Positions 10,701 through 22,195 are shown, numbered from the stretch's first letter. The stretch is 64,000 bases of DNA from Branchiostoma floridae (GCF_000003815.2 NC_049979.1:34816575-34880574), one strand, 5' to 3'. Numbers and translations are program-made. The notes: generated by a model from the letters alone, not told the origin.

Positions 10701-12922
10701 CATATCTACGATAATCGTAGCAGTCACTTACTTCTCTTCAGCAGTTTGACTTTAAAATATTTCGGGTCAAAGCTTCAAAGACAACTAAAACCTCATAAAC
10801 AACAAACTTTACTTAGCTCAACAGTATACAAAAATATTGTACGGGTTGCCATCCTTAGTTGAAGCGCTTATTTATAGCGCTAGTATCTTCGCTGCGCCGT
10901 TAGCCGCCGTGCGACTTTTGTTGACGGTCTGATATCCCTACGTCGCCGCCTCGCTGATATTCCCACGGACATGTTTCAAGAAAAATACCCAGCAAAAAAC
11001 GCTGTTCTGCGTCAAATTCTATTCTATAAAACATGTGGGACTCAGTGTTACAGTCTAAATATTTTGCAGAAGCACCGCTGTAGGAAAGAAGGTCCAAGCA
11101 ATGTAAAGCATCACGTAGCATGATGTTCGCTGTCAACTGGCACACAGCACATGACTGTTTGAAACTCTAAGTCTAATCAACAGCCGTGTTTGATTGATAG
11201 CCGGCGGTCCTTTGATGAAGTCGGCGAAAGGTGCGTTAGTTAGAAAATCTGCGTTTAGTTTTGATACGTAATTATAAGTTAGACAGTGGCGAGAATGATT
11301 ATTTTCTCATCAATATTTCTCTTCAGAATTATTTGAACTTAATTGTACATCTAAACAATTGGCTTACCTGTGCAATGTTTATATGATTAATGATCAGTGT
11401 ACTGAAATCATGTGTAACGTATGGCTCCTAGTCAATAGATCAGCATTTTCTCTATAGTGACCACCTGTCTATAGTGGCCACATTTCCTAGTGCTGTTGTT
11501 GTTTGACATAAACTTTGAACATTTAAATTGTAAGTAACTTTAAACTGCCAGAGTTTCAGCCCAATAAAACACTCTCAGCGCCAGGGTATGAACAGACTGA
11601 CCAGACAGACGAAAATAAATCCTCGAACAAGGTTCAATCGTATCTTCCGGGTCTGGCAGGAAGTTGTTAAACTAAAATAAGAATAGGCTCGATGGCTGAT
11701 TGCATACAAAGTAAAACAGTTTAACAGTTTTACAGCTTGAAGAAAACAAACGCTCCTACAGTACCTGCACCTGCTTGATAATTATTAAATCGTATGCCCT
11801 ACTTGAATAAAAAAAGTTCACTGCAATAATTAATGTGCCCACATCACAAGGAGCTTATACTTTTTTAAACTTACACCTAGTTATCGTACTGAAAATTGTT
11901 AATGACATTACATGAAGTCATTCAACAATTTTCAGTCATGATGAAAATTTTCTGAATGGAAGGTGTGATTATTGTCATTTTCTGAAAAATAGAAGCAAGC
12001 TCTGTTTTTACCTGGAATCAATTCACAATACCAGTCCACTGTGGGGGATAATGTACTGTTAAGAGGATGTTCCGTTTTTGCGCAGGGGTGATTTGGAACA
12101 GTCCAATGTTGCGTGGGAAGGGGTATGGCTGAAATATGCTGTATTTGCTCTTAAGCAAATGTCGGCCTTTCTAGTTTTACGTATACATTTCAATACAAAC
12201 AAACCGGCCTGGTACTGGTTTGGAAAGGTGACGTTAGCAGTATTATAGCTGATGTTATTTTTTTACGCAACCAAACGTGGACTTCAGTCATTTCATTTGT
12301 AGATTCATACCTGAATACCCTTTGGTTGTTTTCTGTAGCAGGTGCCTCAGACAGCTGGATCATCCCGGCAGCGGCAGGTGCTTCAGCTGTAGCAGCTATC
12401 GTCCTGATCGCCATTGCAACCGTCACGTGTCTGTACCGTACTAAGCGCGAGAAGCGGTTCAAGGATGTGGAAGGTTAGAAGTGAAAACTTCTTGGATTTT
12501 TACATCTAACGTAATGTAGTCTTACTACGCTTACGTATACAGTTTAACATCTATGTCTTCATAACAGTTATGTCAATGATAACTTTACCATATTTTAAAA
12601 GAAATTGGGAACACAAACATTACATTTCTAAAAGTGTATACCGTTGCCGAAAATAATTTCATCAGGTTGGTAGATCATAGGATATAGGAAGAAGCTCTGA
12701 TGGGAAGATGTCTGACAGGCATCGAAACGTCAGCTAAGGTGAGATTAGCTCCTGTATACCGTTAAACTTTCAACGCGTTTGTTACTACCAAATAGTGTTT
12801 GGTTACATTTTCGCGTTTCTACGGTTTCAGGGCACAACAATCTTGCTTTTGTGGGCGTCACCAACCAGCCAACGGAGACTGTCAGCAGCGCCCCCTGTCG
12901 GGATTGTGACAGCAGCCTCTAG
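1092..12922 (+). CDS. CCDC3-like/ZP/EGF/SEA type I membrane protein (818 aa, 14 exons)
   Basis: Exons: 1092-1746, 2397-2572, 3049-3230, 3814-3916, 4155-4294, 4691-4787, 5253-5430, 5786-5884, 6954-7070, 7533-7645, 7911-8127, 8478-8633, 12342-12473, 12831-12922. All junctions are GT-AG, phases match, and the total is 2457 nt. Domains: signal peptide 1-21; CCDC3-like domain about 22-152; Thr/Gln/Pro-rich linker 153-218; zona pellucida domain 219-480; basic furin-type site RRSRR at 480-484; hydrophobic patch TLVQGPVIL at about 495-503; EGF 511-543; Ca-binding-type EGF (DFDEC start) 544-582; SEA 583-692; EGF (DYDEC) 693-744; transmembrane helix about 750-776; 42-residue basic cytoplasmic tail. ZP proteins polymerise into extracellular filaments after cleavage at the furin site. 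SEA domains often self-cleave and stay associated. The likely role is a cell-surface matrix or mucosal protein resembling uromodulin in its ZP and EGF parts. The function is inferred. Confidence 0.87.
2397..5430 (+). other. Zona pellucida domain module (6 exons)
   Basis: The ZP-N half starts at the conserved first cysteine (GDLSCNSTTMWV). The ZP-C half carries FTFSMKLY, the block GISVEAAVSGLVLFVENC, then CHQDGTL, and ends with VYLHCDVMVC and SRCDQGC, which are standard ZP-C cysteine landmarks. The furin-type site and the external hydrophobic patch follow within the same last exon, as in polymerising ZP proteins. Introns lie at phases 0, 2, 0, 2 and 0 inside the domain and the module is closed by phase 1 at both ends. 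Confidence 0.9.
5440..5755 (+). mobile_element. Possible non-LTR retrotransposon 3' fragment in intron
   Basis: Right after the donor of exon 7 the frame reads a single C2H2-like motif, CTKCSRLFRTALGLSSHMRHRH, followed about 60 residues later by an Asp-rich stretch encoded by GATGATGATGATAG. One C-terminal zinc finger of this type followed by a GAT-rich 3' end is typical of RTE-like LINE 3' termini. It is not joined to the gene by any splice evidence. A short exapted zinc-finger exon is the less likely alternative. Confidence 0.35.
5786..8633 (+). other. EGF-EGF-SEA-EGF module
   Basis: Exons 5786-5884 (EGF, CTESCHLHATC), 6954-7070 (EGF with DFDEC and GSYVCECVPGF), 7533-7645 plus 7911-8127 (SEA) and 8478-8633 (EGF with DYDEC and GSFSCSC) are all bounded by phase-1 introns except the internal SEA intron, which is phase 0. 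The SEA domain has the sequence RQGSVIVDH at residues 643-651, matching the GSVVV-type autoproteolysis motif with cleavage expected between Gly645 and Ser646. Both later EGFs carry the D-x-D-E-C start of calcium-binding EGFs. Confidence 0.85.
7755..7895. repeat. GGTTG/GGTAT low-complexity tract
   Basis: Degenerate repetition of GGTTGGTTGGTATG in the intron that splits the SEA domain, ending about 20 bp before the branch and acceptor region of the exon at 7911. It is simple sequence with no coding signal. Confidence 0.8.
9060..9620. repeat. 163-bp tandem repeat, about 3.5 copies, in intron
   Basis: The phrase ACCAAATGAGCTGAAATTTG recurs near 9110, 9273 and 9436, and a diverged version is near 9599, giving a 163-bp period. 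Each unit also contains CCCTGTACCCTGGTATTACA. The following DNA (9600-10935) is a related duplication, so the array probably derives from one dispersed element. It lies in the 3.7-kb intron before the transmembrane exon. Confidence 0.8.
9600..10935. repeat. Two diverged copies of a ~600-700-bp repeat
   Basis: Blocks at 9600-10190 and 10200-10935 share the same order of motifs: CTGTACCCTGGTAT, TAATTAATATTCATAAGCGG, GCATTTTAGACTATT, GTAGCAGTCACTTA-like, and TCGCTGCGC with GTTGACGGTCT. This is a local duplication of a non-coding, probably transposon-derived sequence. No open frame of interest is present. Confidence 0.65.
10936..12341. other. Rest of the large intron before the TM exon
   Basis: This is mostly unique A/T-rich DNA. 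Around 11395-11510 it contains a fragment (TCTATAGTGACCACCTGTC and flanks, including ACTGAAATCATGTGTA) matching the right part of the inverted-repeat element at 40736-41227. No exon with matching phase 1 was found between 8634 and 12341, so the EGF exon is joined directly to the TM exon. Confidence 0.6.
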
Positions 12923-13006
12923 ATTCCAAAGACGTTATATGAGAGATTCTGAAGATTTTTGTTACCTCCGTTAAAATGGAGGTCATGTTTTCATTTGGCT
13001 TGTCTT

Positions 13007-13007
<1 letters not shown>

Positions 13008-13066
<59 letters not shown>
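13008..13066. repeat. (TG)n microsatellite in 3' UTR
   Basis: A run of about 29 TG dinucleotides lies roughly 90 bp after the stop codon of the ZP/SEA gene, probably inside its 3' UTR. Confidence 0.95.
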
Positions 13067-13068
<2 letters not shown>

Positions 13069-13860
13069 TGTGTTTGTGCATGTTATTTTCTCGTTGTCCC
13101 TGATCTAAGGCGGAAAATAATGTAACTGGACTTGCAGGATGGGAAAATTGGTTTGGCCCGGCTCCAAAGTTGGTGCCTCAGGCTTAGCCCGTCTCCAAAG
13201 TGCTGGAGGAAAGCAGGGAATGCACCTTTGTTAAAAAAAGAAGTAGCGAGAAATTTACAATAATGAATGAAGCACAAAATCAACAAAATTATTAATGGAA
13301 TATTCAATGTCTTCTTGGAGGGGCCGATTTCGTTAAGATTTTAGATGAGCTTGAAGACTCGTCATGATTTCTTATTTTGATATGTAGATTAGTAGTCAAG
13401 TTGTAATTTAGATGGTCAGTGGTGATTATGCAAATCAAGACTGATTTGCATCATCGTTGAGTACAATTTAAATCCGCTGCGTTCCATGATAGTCCTTTCA
13501 AACATGTGGCATGTGTAGCCAACGAAGGATGGAAATTGCTATATGATGCTAAATGACAGGAATTTTATACTTTGGCCTTTGGAAGTTAATCAAAGATGAA
13601 TATCATGAACCGTAGATTATGTCACGGTTGAAGTCAGTGCCTCTTTTGCATAATTGATGGGGTAATCCTACCATAGCATTTTTTGTTAAGGTAACAATTC
13701 AATACTAGGACAACTTGTGTCATTTGGCTGGACAAGGGCATCAACTGAAATGATGTCTGCAAGTGAAGTGTGTACATTTTGAGCATAAATAACGTTATGT
13801 GAAACTTTGTAGTTCGCCTGTGATAAAGGTTGATATCATTTGGCAAACGTATGAAATCAT

Positions 13861-14205
13861 GACAATCGGTGAGAATAACATGTTTTAGCTTGTTTTAATC
13901 GCACTGGATATCACCTGAAAGATGATGGAATTCTAAGATTGATTTTGTATTTCTATTTAGAATATTGTAGTTGACCTTACGAAATTTGCTGTACTTTTTG
14001 TTGTGTCAATAAAGCTTTGAAAATTCTTTCTTCTCACGTTGCATTTGTGTCAACATATAGTCAAACAGCAAATGTGGATAAAGTTCGTCGGCAAATGCAC
14101 ACGCTTGTGCAATGTGATATGACGGAAATTCTGTTCTAACGAATTGTGCTAACAAACACTAAAAACACTAAAAGCCAATGTATAAATATTCGACTTGATA
14201 CAACT
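13861..14205 (+). repeat. ~340-bp block duplicated at 58428-58785, with poly(A) signal
   Basis: This block and 58428-58785 align over their length at roughly 85% by eye. Shared pieces include AACATGTTTTAGCTT, CTAAGATTGATTTTGTATT-like text, GCTGTACTTTTTGTTGTGTG-like text, GCATTTGTGTCAACATATAG and CAATGTGATATGACGGAAAT. Both copies lie on the + strand downstream of a stop codon and both carry AATAAAGCTTTG. Either a mobile 3'-end cassette or a segmental duplication would explain this. Confidence 0.85.
14008..14013 (+). terminator. AATAAA polyadenylation signal of the ZP/SEA gene
   Basis: Canonical hexamer about 1.1 kb after the stop codon, followed by a T/G-rich stretch. It is the first AATAAA found in a sensible position. 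It lies inside the block that is duplicated near 58.5 kb. Confidence 0.55.
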
Positions 14206-14680
14206 GCGCACCAGGCTACAAGATATATACATACAGGAGTGGTTTAGTTCTATTGAAAGCAATTCAAAACTGTCTTTTCTTAGCTAATGAAAAGAATGTT
14301 ATGAACAAGAAATGTACCTTTATAATATAGATAACTTTGAGATTCGCAAAGCAGTAACTCAGTTAAGAATTAGTAGCCACAAGTTGAATGTTGAAACAGG
14401 CAGATACTACAATGTAGCCCCTGACCAAAGGTTCTGTCCATTCTGCCCAAATCATATTGAAGATGAATTTCATTTTATAATGGAATGTTCTAGATACGCT
14501 AGTCTACGCAAGGAATTATTCACGTTTCTCGAAACAAGTACAACATATTTCAAAAGACTCGATGCTACAGACAGATTTGCACATTTATTTAGATGTCAGA
14601 ACTCCCATAATGCAAAAATAGGCAAATACACCAAGGACTGCTTTGCTATTAGAAAGAATACTGAAGCTAATGATTAGCCT
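14204..14680 (+). mobile_element. LINE 3' fragment (reverse transcriptase C-terminal zinc region)
   Basis: From about 14204 the frame reads QEWFSSIESNSKLSFLS, two stops, then an open stretch to 14677 with RISSHKLNVETGRYYNV, FCPFCPNHIEDEFHFIMECS and RYASLRKELF. This is the characteristic C-terminus of many non-LTR retrotransposon polyproteins (CxxC with a downstream H and C). The RT and endonuclease parts are absent, so it is a 5'-truncated dead copy. It ends in a short ATTCTGGTTCTGATTC tail. Confidence 0.75.
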
Positions 14681-16810
14681 ACTTCGCAGACTGTCGAAGT
14701 TTGAACTCAACTGCTACACAAACAGGCTGCGGCGTTGTACAAATAAATCATTCTGGTTCTGATTCTCACGTTTGTCCCTTTCCGTGTTCAGGCAGTTATC
14801 ATTGCCAATATTGCCTATTCGCCGTTGAGCTGAAATGGGTAGATGGCTTGTCGTGGAGAGTATGGACTATCGAAACAGACAGCTGTTATCTCAGTCCGCA
14901 TATTTACTTCAATCATTGTTCCCGTCATACCTGGTGCCTAGGTCTGTTTCTGACAAATCAATGATTCCAAGTGTAGAGGAGTGGGAGAGACATTTCTATC
15001 AGAGCTTGACCATGTGAATTCATAGTATGATACCTAGATCAGATACGCTCCCAGGCGATGGGGGAACCTTAGTTACCGTACCCTCCTTTTTTTTTCTATC
15101 CTCATGTGTTTGTCATTCGGTCCGACTCCACAGCAAACATTGCCTAGCTCTAACATTCAACGATGAAGCATAAAAACCTACTTGAAGTCTGCATTAGTTC
15201 TTACGTAAATAGCAACACATACCACGCTTTTTCGCATTGTATCACGGGCGTTTGTAGCTAGCGTCTTCTCTTAACATTGTACAGTGTAGTCTTCAAATGA
15301 CATGTCCTGTATCAGTTGCTTTATAGCTAGTTGTCTACAGTGTACACAAACATGCGTCACATTTTGACCCGTTATGAAATATCTTTCATGTCCGAGAGGA
15401 TGTCTGCCCGGCCAAGATACTGACCGTGGGTCGTGTACTGACTCCAAGGGTCGGCCAACTCCCCTAGCCTATTAACTTGGCCAATTTCTAGTTTGTCCAG
15501 CCAAGGCTTATAATTCCGTAAGAAAAAACTATGCCGGCATAGGTACTGCTGAAAACTCTTTAAGTCATACATTTCATCCAGCCTGGATACAGGCATGCCT
15601 TCTGTATCTGAATCTGTATCCATATGTCGGCGTAACACACCAGCTTCACAGGCACACGGCTCGGCAGCAGCTGGTTACTAGTATACCACACTGAACGACC
15701 AGTCTCATCTAACCTTTGCACATCTATTTTCAAGTGTTCTTTCCAAACTATCCACAGAAGATGCGCCCCTACTGTATGTGCTTGGCGATAAAAAATTCAA
15801 CTCTATGGTATAAAAATATGGCAGCGCTTCTCGGGCATTCTTCTGTTTTTTTTTTTTTTTTTCTCCTCGGACCGCCTTCTCTCCACTTTACGACAACTGG
15901 ATTATTATAATGTCCCAGACACCGACAGTAGATAGCTACTAGCTCATGACATACAGCAGGTACTGGGTTTAACGCTTGAATGTGACTCGTCACCCACATG
16001 GCTTCCCATTCATCTGCTGATTGATCAATGAAATATGTTTTGCGTATAAAGTGTATCCGAGTAAAGTGATGTTGGTGTCAAGAAAGTTCTTGGCGTTACT
16101 TGCCACAGTTTTTCAGTGCTAGCTGACGCACATTCTTCATAGTTTTACAACATCACATGCAATGAAAGCAGACGCAAAAACAAAATAGTGCAATTTGGTG
16201 AAATTTCACCACATTCGAAGGCGTGCCTCTATTGTCTCTCACCGGACGTTTGTATCATCAAGAAACCTCCTTCGTATAATGTATCTGTCTCGTGACATGA
16301 TCTGGTACTTCCCACTTGTGGCTATGCCTTGCTTGCTCGTTCTCAACTTCCTGTGATGATTGTGAGCGCTCTTTTGTTGCTGTTAGTCATGAAAATGACG
16401 TCTAAAATAATATATACAACCACACCTGGAGGCATGATGAGATCTTCACATCACGGAGACTGACTAGTGTTACCTTCGTGTTTCTGACATATTATAACAA
16501 GTGTGCATTTTGGAAAACTCACCTCACTCTGACCGTACTCAGTAGTCGGCACGAATCAGCGAGAGGCGAGGGAGGTCAAATAGGGGTAGGAAGACGTCAA
16601 ATTGACTTGAACCAAATTGGTTTCAAGGGTTTGTTCCAATGTGTGCGTAACTTCAAGTTTAATGTCTGTCATAGTTGGTCAGACCTTCTTGACCAACTTC
16701 CTTGTTTTCTGTCTCTGTGTCAAATTTCCAGTTATCTGAGCTACAGCTACAACTGCAGCTTCGGCTTTTTGTCCATCTCACTTGCGATCTTTCTATCAAC
16801 ATTCGTCTGT
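14681..16810. other. Intergenic, no supported gene
   Basis: There is unassigned open frame on the minus strand at 15372-15638 (88 aa, acidic start, WLDKLEIGQVNRLGELADPW). It looks protein-like but has no recognised motif and no splice context, and may be a transposon remnant. Otherwise there is a poly-T tract near 15847-15862 and unique A/T-rich DNA. Confidence 0.4.
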
Positions 16811-16811
16811 A

Positions 16812-17325
16812 CTTCCAGCTTGCGGGAACCCGATTCGCCCGGCCCAAGCTCACGTACAATTTCTCACAAAAATAACAAATAATATTCTCTGCACTTCCAG
16901 CTTGCGGGAATCCATTCACCCGGTCCAAGCTCATGTGCAATTTTCCACAAAAATAAAAATGTTCTCTGCATTTCCAGCTTGCGGGAATCCATTCACCCGG
17001 TCCAAGCTCATGTGCAATTTTCCACAAAAATAAAAATGTTCTCTGCATTTCCAGCTTGCGGGAATCCATTCACCCGGTCCAAGCTCATGTGCAATTTTCC
17101 ACAAAAATAAAAATGTTCTCTGCATTTCCAGCTTGCGGGAATCCATTCACCCGGTCCAAGCTCATGTGCAATTTCTCACAAAATAACAATATTCTCTGAA
17201 TTTCCAGCTTCACCCGGCCCAAGCTCATGTGCAATTTTCCACAAAAATAAAAAATGTTCTCTGCCTTTTCAGCTTGCGGGAACCAAAATTGCCCGGCCCA
17301 AGCTCACGTGCTATTTAATGTGTCT
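16812..17325. repeat. 77-bp minisatellite, about 6-7 copies
   Basis: Tandem units with the phrase TTCCAGCTTGCGGGAATCCA and CTCATGTGCAATTTTCCACA recur every 77 bp. The outer copies are diverged and one internal copy (about 17205) is shortened. Each unit contains TTCCAG and an A-rich stretch. Open frames on both strands here are products of the repetition. Confidence 0.9.
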
Positions 17326-18580
17326 CCGATCGTTTTGCACAATCCTTAGACAATCTGTCAATCTGAAGTTTGACAGTCTCATCCAATTATGTCCGTCGCA
17401 TTCTCGCTAGGAAGAAACACCCCGCCAAAATCTGTGACCTCAATTACCTAACCAAGTTTCACCGTTTACGTGTGGGCACTTTGTGAATACTCTCCAAGCA
17501 GAAGTGGTTTAGAGACTTAGAGAGTACCCTTTATTCTATCGTTGTCAACTGCACCACCATCCACTGTACTTCGAGTTCTCTCTGACAGAACTTAAGTATA
17601 AATCTGCAAAAATTGTGGCCAATCTGAAACTTGATTGTTGTCCTGCCTGCCCCAGATGGGACAGCAGCCTGGCTCCGGGTGGAGCTATGCATAAATTACA
17701 ATGGCAAAAAACAATCCGGCGTGGTATCAAATTCTTGCATAATTTCGTAAATACTAGAAAACGGCTTGCATTGGTACATGAGGCAGGGAAAACAAAAACA
17801 TGAACAAAACGGAATATAATGTTGACTATGACTCGACATAATCGTTTGAAATTTGCCACAAACTGGGAAAATTTTTTTTACTGCAACTTTGACAAACATT
17901 TCCAATTTTTTCCGCTCTTGGCTGACTGAAGTGTCACTGATCTAAAGTTATGATAAGTTCGATGCCCTGTCAACAACTGGGAAACGATACAGTACCTCGC
18001 AAAAGAGACAAACGGTAAAATCTTCCAGGCAAAAGGACTTAGCTTCTTGAATGTCCTACTGGCGAGACGTATGGGGCGCGGCGGCCGGGCCGGGTCTTCT
18101 GCAGCTGGGGCGGACAGAAATCCCATTCTGATTCTGACCTGGAGAACCGTGGGTTTTGGGACGGATAATCCTCCTCAGGTTTGGTTGGTGATCTTCTCAG
18201 ATTTGTCCGGTGATCCTCTCGTAGTAGAAGCGCGTTCCTCGGAGTTTTCCTAGAGTTAAAATTTCTTGTCAACCCGGTTTTCTGAGGTGGCATCCGCGCG
18301 TAAACGGCCGGAGCAATTACGGCGTGGCTGTCCGATACGGCGCGCGACACAGAGTGACGTGTGGGGGTAGGGTGTGGCTTAATCCTCACAGAGTGCCACG
18401 TGACTTGGGATAGTCTTGAAGGAAACCAGATCAATTCTTGGACTGTCGAAGGTTTTGGGTGTCGCAATGTTTCGTGTTCGAAGTCATGGCCATCAAAGTG
18501 CGTAATTTTTTGGAAACTGTGTAATCATTACCTTGCCCATCTGCGATCTCCGATTCAGTCTCATAGTAGCCTGGATGTCA
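17326..18580. other. Intergenic, no supported gene
   Basis: A relatively G/C-rich patch at 18060-18330 gives open frames on both strands (up to 142 codons) without recognisable motifs, start context or splice partners. It could be an unrecognised first exon or a CpG-rich regulatory patch, but nothing decides this. Confidence 0.35.
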
Positions 18581-18582
18581 GA

Positions 18583-18623
18583 CCCCCCCCCCCTCCACAC
18601 ACACAGACACAGACACAGACACA

Positions 18624-18669
<46 letters not shown>

Positions 18670-18762
18670 CACACACACACACACACATACACACACACAC
18701 TCACACACACACAATGTCAATGATATCTATCGTGTCTAATTATCACGGGGGGGGGGGGGGGT
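18583..18762. repeat. Poly-C, (CA)n and poly-G simple tracts
   Basis: A short poly-C run (18583-18592) leads into an interrupted (CA)n microsatellite (about 18597-18715). A run of 16 G follows at 18747-18762. Such tracts often mark weak assembly. Confidence 0.95.
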
Positions 18763-19851
18763 CTACTGTAGAATTTCCTTTAATGGGTGTATGTTGGCCG
18801 TAGTGCTGAGGAGTTGGCCTGTGTAGGCCCTGGAAACAGTCTGGCATCCAGACTAGTCCTATACTCAAAAGCGGGAAGCAAACGGCTGAATGCAGTCTTC
18901 CTTCGTTGGGTATTTCTCTAGTATGTGTATGTTAAATCTTCAAATAAAAGCTTATCAAACACGGTCTACAAAGCTCGGTAGGAGCACCCGCACGCTGTTT
19001 CCATGGTTACCCTCGGTATCCACACAACCGTTATTTACTAGTACTGCTTGCAGCGCTGTCCTAGTTTCCAGTCTAATGATACACAGAAAGCGGACACACG
19101 CTAAGTTGAGATGCAGACAAGCATAATGAATGGTGTGTTTCCAATGGTGCAAATTCAGGTAAAGTAGATGTTAGGGTGGAGAATCTGTAAATTTTCTGAG
19201 GCGACACGTTTTGAATGGTTGTTGTTCCTTGGCCGGCTAAAGGGCTAGAAAAGACAGGCAGTCACAAAACACTTTTCCAACCGGACATCTGCTTGTAGGT
19301 TGTTATTTTTTCCTCCCCTACGCGCCACGTGTGCCACTCCTCACGCCGCTGGAGATCTCGGCGCTCCGCCTCTGTCATGTTCATTCGGCATTCCCAGTCA
19401 AAATGTAGGTCAAACAAGCGTTCGCAGAACTCAACCTTCGTGAAATGGGTGAGGGTGTGGTGGTTTGAGGGTGTTTTTTTTATAGACATCTCAGGAGTTA
19501 GCCTAACAGTATATGATACGTCCGATTGGCAAAATTATCCGGAATTCTACAGGATTTTTTCCGAGCCTATGTAGTTGCTTTGGAGTGGAATAATTTGGTT
19601 CACAGATTGTCATGGTATTTGGAATGCAGATAGTTTTTGTCATGGACTGTGAGCGAGCGAATGAGTGAGATAGCTCTGGAGATGCCTTACATAATCAAAT
19701 TTTATCATACAAATTAGGGGCTAATTTGCATAGGTAATGAGGACAGTTTATAAGCCTACTTCATTTCATATTAGCAGATACTCAAACATAAGACACATGT
19801 AACTAACAAAGAGAGAAATACTAGGCTAACTGAGTAGTGTACTAGTATGTC

Positions 19852-19999
19852 NNNNNNNNNNNNNNNNNNNNNNNNNNNNNNNNNNNNNNNNNNNNNNNNN
19901 NNNNNNNNNNNNNNNNNNNNNNNNNNNNNNNNNNNNNNNNNNNNNNNNNNNNNNNNNNNNNNNNNNNNNNNNNNNNNNNNNNNNNNNNNNNNNNNNNNN
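19852..19999. other. Assembly gap (148 N)
   Basis: A run of unknown bases between intergenic repeat-like DNA. The left flank (19680-19745) and 20490-20570 share a dispersed repeat (GGGATGCCTT or AGATGCCTTA, then AGGGGCTAATTTGCA or AGGGGCTAGTTTGCA). The gap may therefore reflect repeat collapse, and a missing exon of the downstream FKBP-like fragment could lie in it. Confidence 0.99.
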
Positions 20000-22195
20000 T
20001 GTAGCCTAATGATTGTACTTGTACAAGTGACACTTGCGAGGTACCCAAGACTGTAGTTGTAGAAATAAAATTGATTGGATATATGGAAGCTATGAGTGTG
20101 CTTACCAAATTTGTTGATGATGCCAGTCTACGACACTAGTGTCACTTTTACCATACCAGTGCATGTCTTAAAAACAGGAATGAATGCCTTGTTGGCTCTG
20201 ATGCCATGTTTTGTCCCTTTAATTCTTTTTACAACAGTCATCAGAACTTTATGGTGCCTATTTTTGAAAATGTAGCTGTCTTATTTTTTTTCACCTATCT
20301 TGTTTTTTTTCACCCTATCGCACTTTTTTTGCAGTCTGCAGAGGATGTCATCCATAAAATTTACTTGCTGTGGCCTTTGTAAAAATTCCCGGAATTTACA
20401 CCAAGTCTTACGCGCGTGCGCAATTGCATCATCCCTTTGGAGGGTAATAACATGGGAAGGGTTGACGGATCGTCGTGATTTTTGATCTCTAGATAACTTG
20501 GGGGATGCCTTCTATAATCAAGTTCTATCAATGCAAACCAGGGGCTAGTTTGCACAATTAATTATTCCGCAGCATTTCATAACAGGACAGTCAAACGTAC
20601 ATGTATTACATTTGTAACTGAAAAAAAGATATTTATAGATATTAAATATGCACATTGCTGCCTAGCTCCGCAATTTAGTACGTTATATACTTCCAATGTG
20701 TATAATGGACTATCGAGATAAAACAAATATTGACGACTTGATACATTGCATGGACCTTTCCACAAAGTAATATATATAGTTTTTTGTACAACCCCCTTTA
20801 CGTATAATATACGACTCCTGCGGTAGAGATCATTATTGCCGACTTGTTGCTTGCAACAATGATGATGTAACATTCTTTGTTTCACAATGCAGTCCACTAC
20901 ATTGTGTATCCCATATGTCTAATGTACAGTCCCTATAAACAATCATATCAATGACTACAAGTTACTGTGAAAAACACTTAACCCTGCTCCACTTCGTACA
21001 TAAACTTTACGTAACTTTGTCCAGCAATGTATTGTACCGGTAGTAACTGTTACGTGTATAGACCCTTTTAAAACGTATGATATACGCCCCTGTATACAAT
21101 ATCATCATTACCCTTATTCTTGGTCTACAGATTATCAAATCTTATGGGATACATGTACACCCCATCTTGTATAATGTACTATCCCTATAAACCATTTTCT
21201 TGTAGTCTTCGATACAAACGTCTGTCGCAACTATGACCTTGGGGGTCACTTCCTGTGGGGTCGGCAGCCCACGCTGGCATGACGTAATCACCTAAATATA
21301 GAACCGTTACACCATTACACCCAAATATAGCCACACTGGTTTACTGCCGGACCTATTTTCCAACTACAAACATCCCCGGCAAAACCGTCAAAAGCCACTA
21401 AACGAAAAAACGCCTCGTACGTTTCTTCTCCTTCTCAAGAACTACCCACATACCAAATATCAGAGCAATCTGTCCAGCCGTTCGCGAGCTTTTCTGTACA
21501 CAGACACGCACCATACAACGGTTTGCAAACATACCTATAGCATTCTGCTAATTACCTCCTAATTTGCGTAACAATCATACAATTATGTACATCACTACGT
21601 AAGCTATCTGCATACCTACAGTCATTCCGATCCATCGACCCCTGCTTGCATTATTCCTTCTCAAAACCTAACACAAGAATGACTTTCACCGCCCCAGCAA
21701 AACCCCTAAGTGGCCAAAACTTACACACCTTACTATTCATTTACACAGCTACCTACCACGTAAAAATCATCACCAAAAAAAGTCCCGAAAAAAAATATCA
21801 AAACCGGAAGTTCTGCTGCAGTACAATAACACTCCGCTAGAACGCCCTGCCGTAACGCAATTCCTACCATTCCTTCCTCATGTCTTACCCTACCCACATA
21901 CCAAATATCAAAACAATCCATCCATGCCTTCCCCAGATATCAGGCTGACAAACGTCCCTCTCACACACAAACAGCACTCAAAACAAACCCTTCGTTTCAC
22001 GAAGGGAATTATCCGCACTGCTTACGCGCGCCACCTGGCGTTCAAAAATAAAACTGCATGACAATGTCTGCCACGTGCAGGTCGCTGGCCGCACTGCTTA
22101 CGCGCGCCACCTAGTGTACAGAAATAGAGCTGCATGTTCAGGGCGTTTTGTTTTCCGCGAATCTGACACTTTTTCTTCATCTTTCTTTATTCAAG
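20000..22195. other. Repeat-rich intergenic DNA
   Basis: This region holds dispersed-repeat debris. The phrase CACATACCAAATATCA appears twice (about 21450 and 21896), each followed by a similar GCAATC or ACAATC...CCAGCC or CCATCC stretch. The phrase GCTTACGCGCGCCACCT is tandemly repeated near 22020 and 22095. No peptidyl-prolyl isomerase exon could be found on the + strand upstream of 22196. Confidence 0.5.

Noticed and set aside
12190-12462. Minus-strand open frame over the transmembrane exon
   Set aside because: It is the shadow of the + strand TM exon, which has matching splice phases and a clear hydrophobic helix with a basic stop-transfer.
16478-17146. Open frames on both strands with repeated SWKCREHFYFCGKL-type text
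   Set aside because: They are products of the 77-bp minisatellite. 77 is not a multiple of three, so units cycle through frames.
18039-18467. 142-codon minus-strand frame in a G/C-rich patch
   Set aside because: There are no recognisable motifs, no splice partners and comparable open frames on the other strand. It is left unannotated as a gene.
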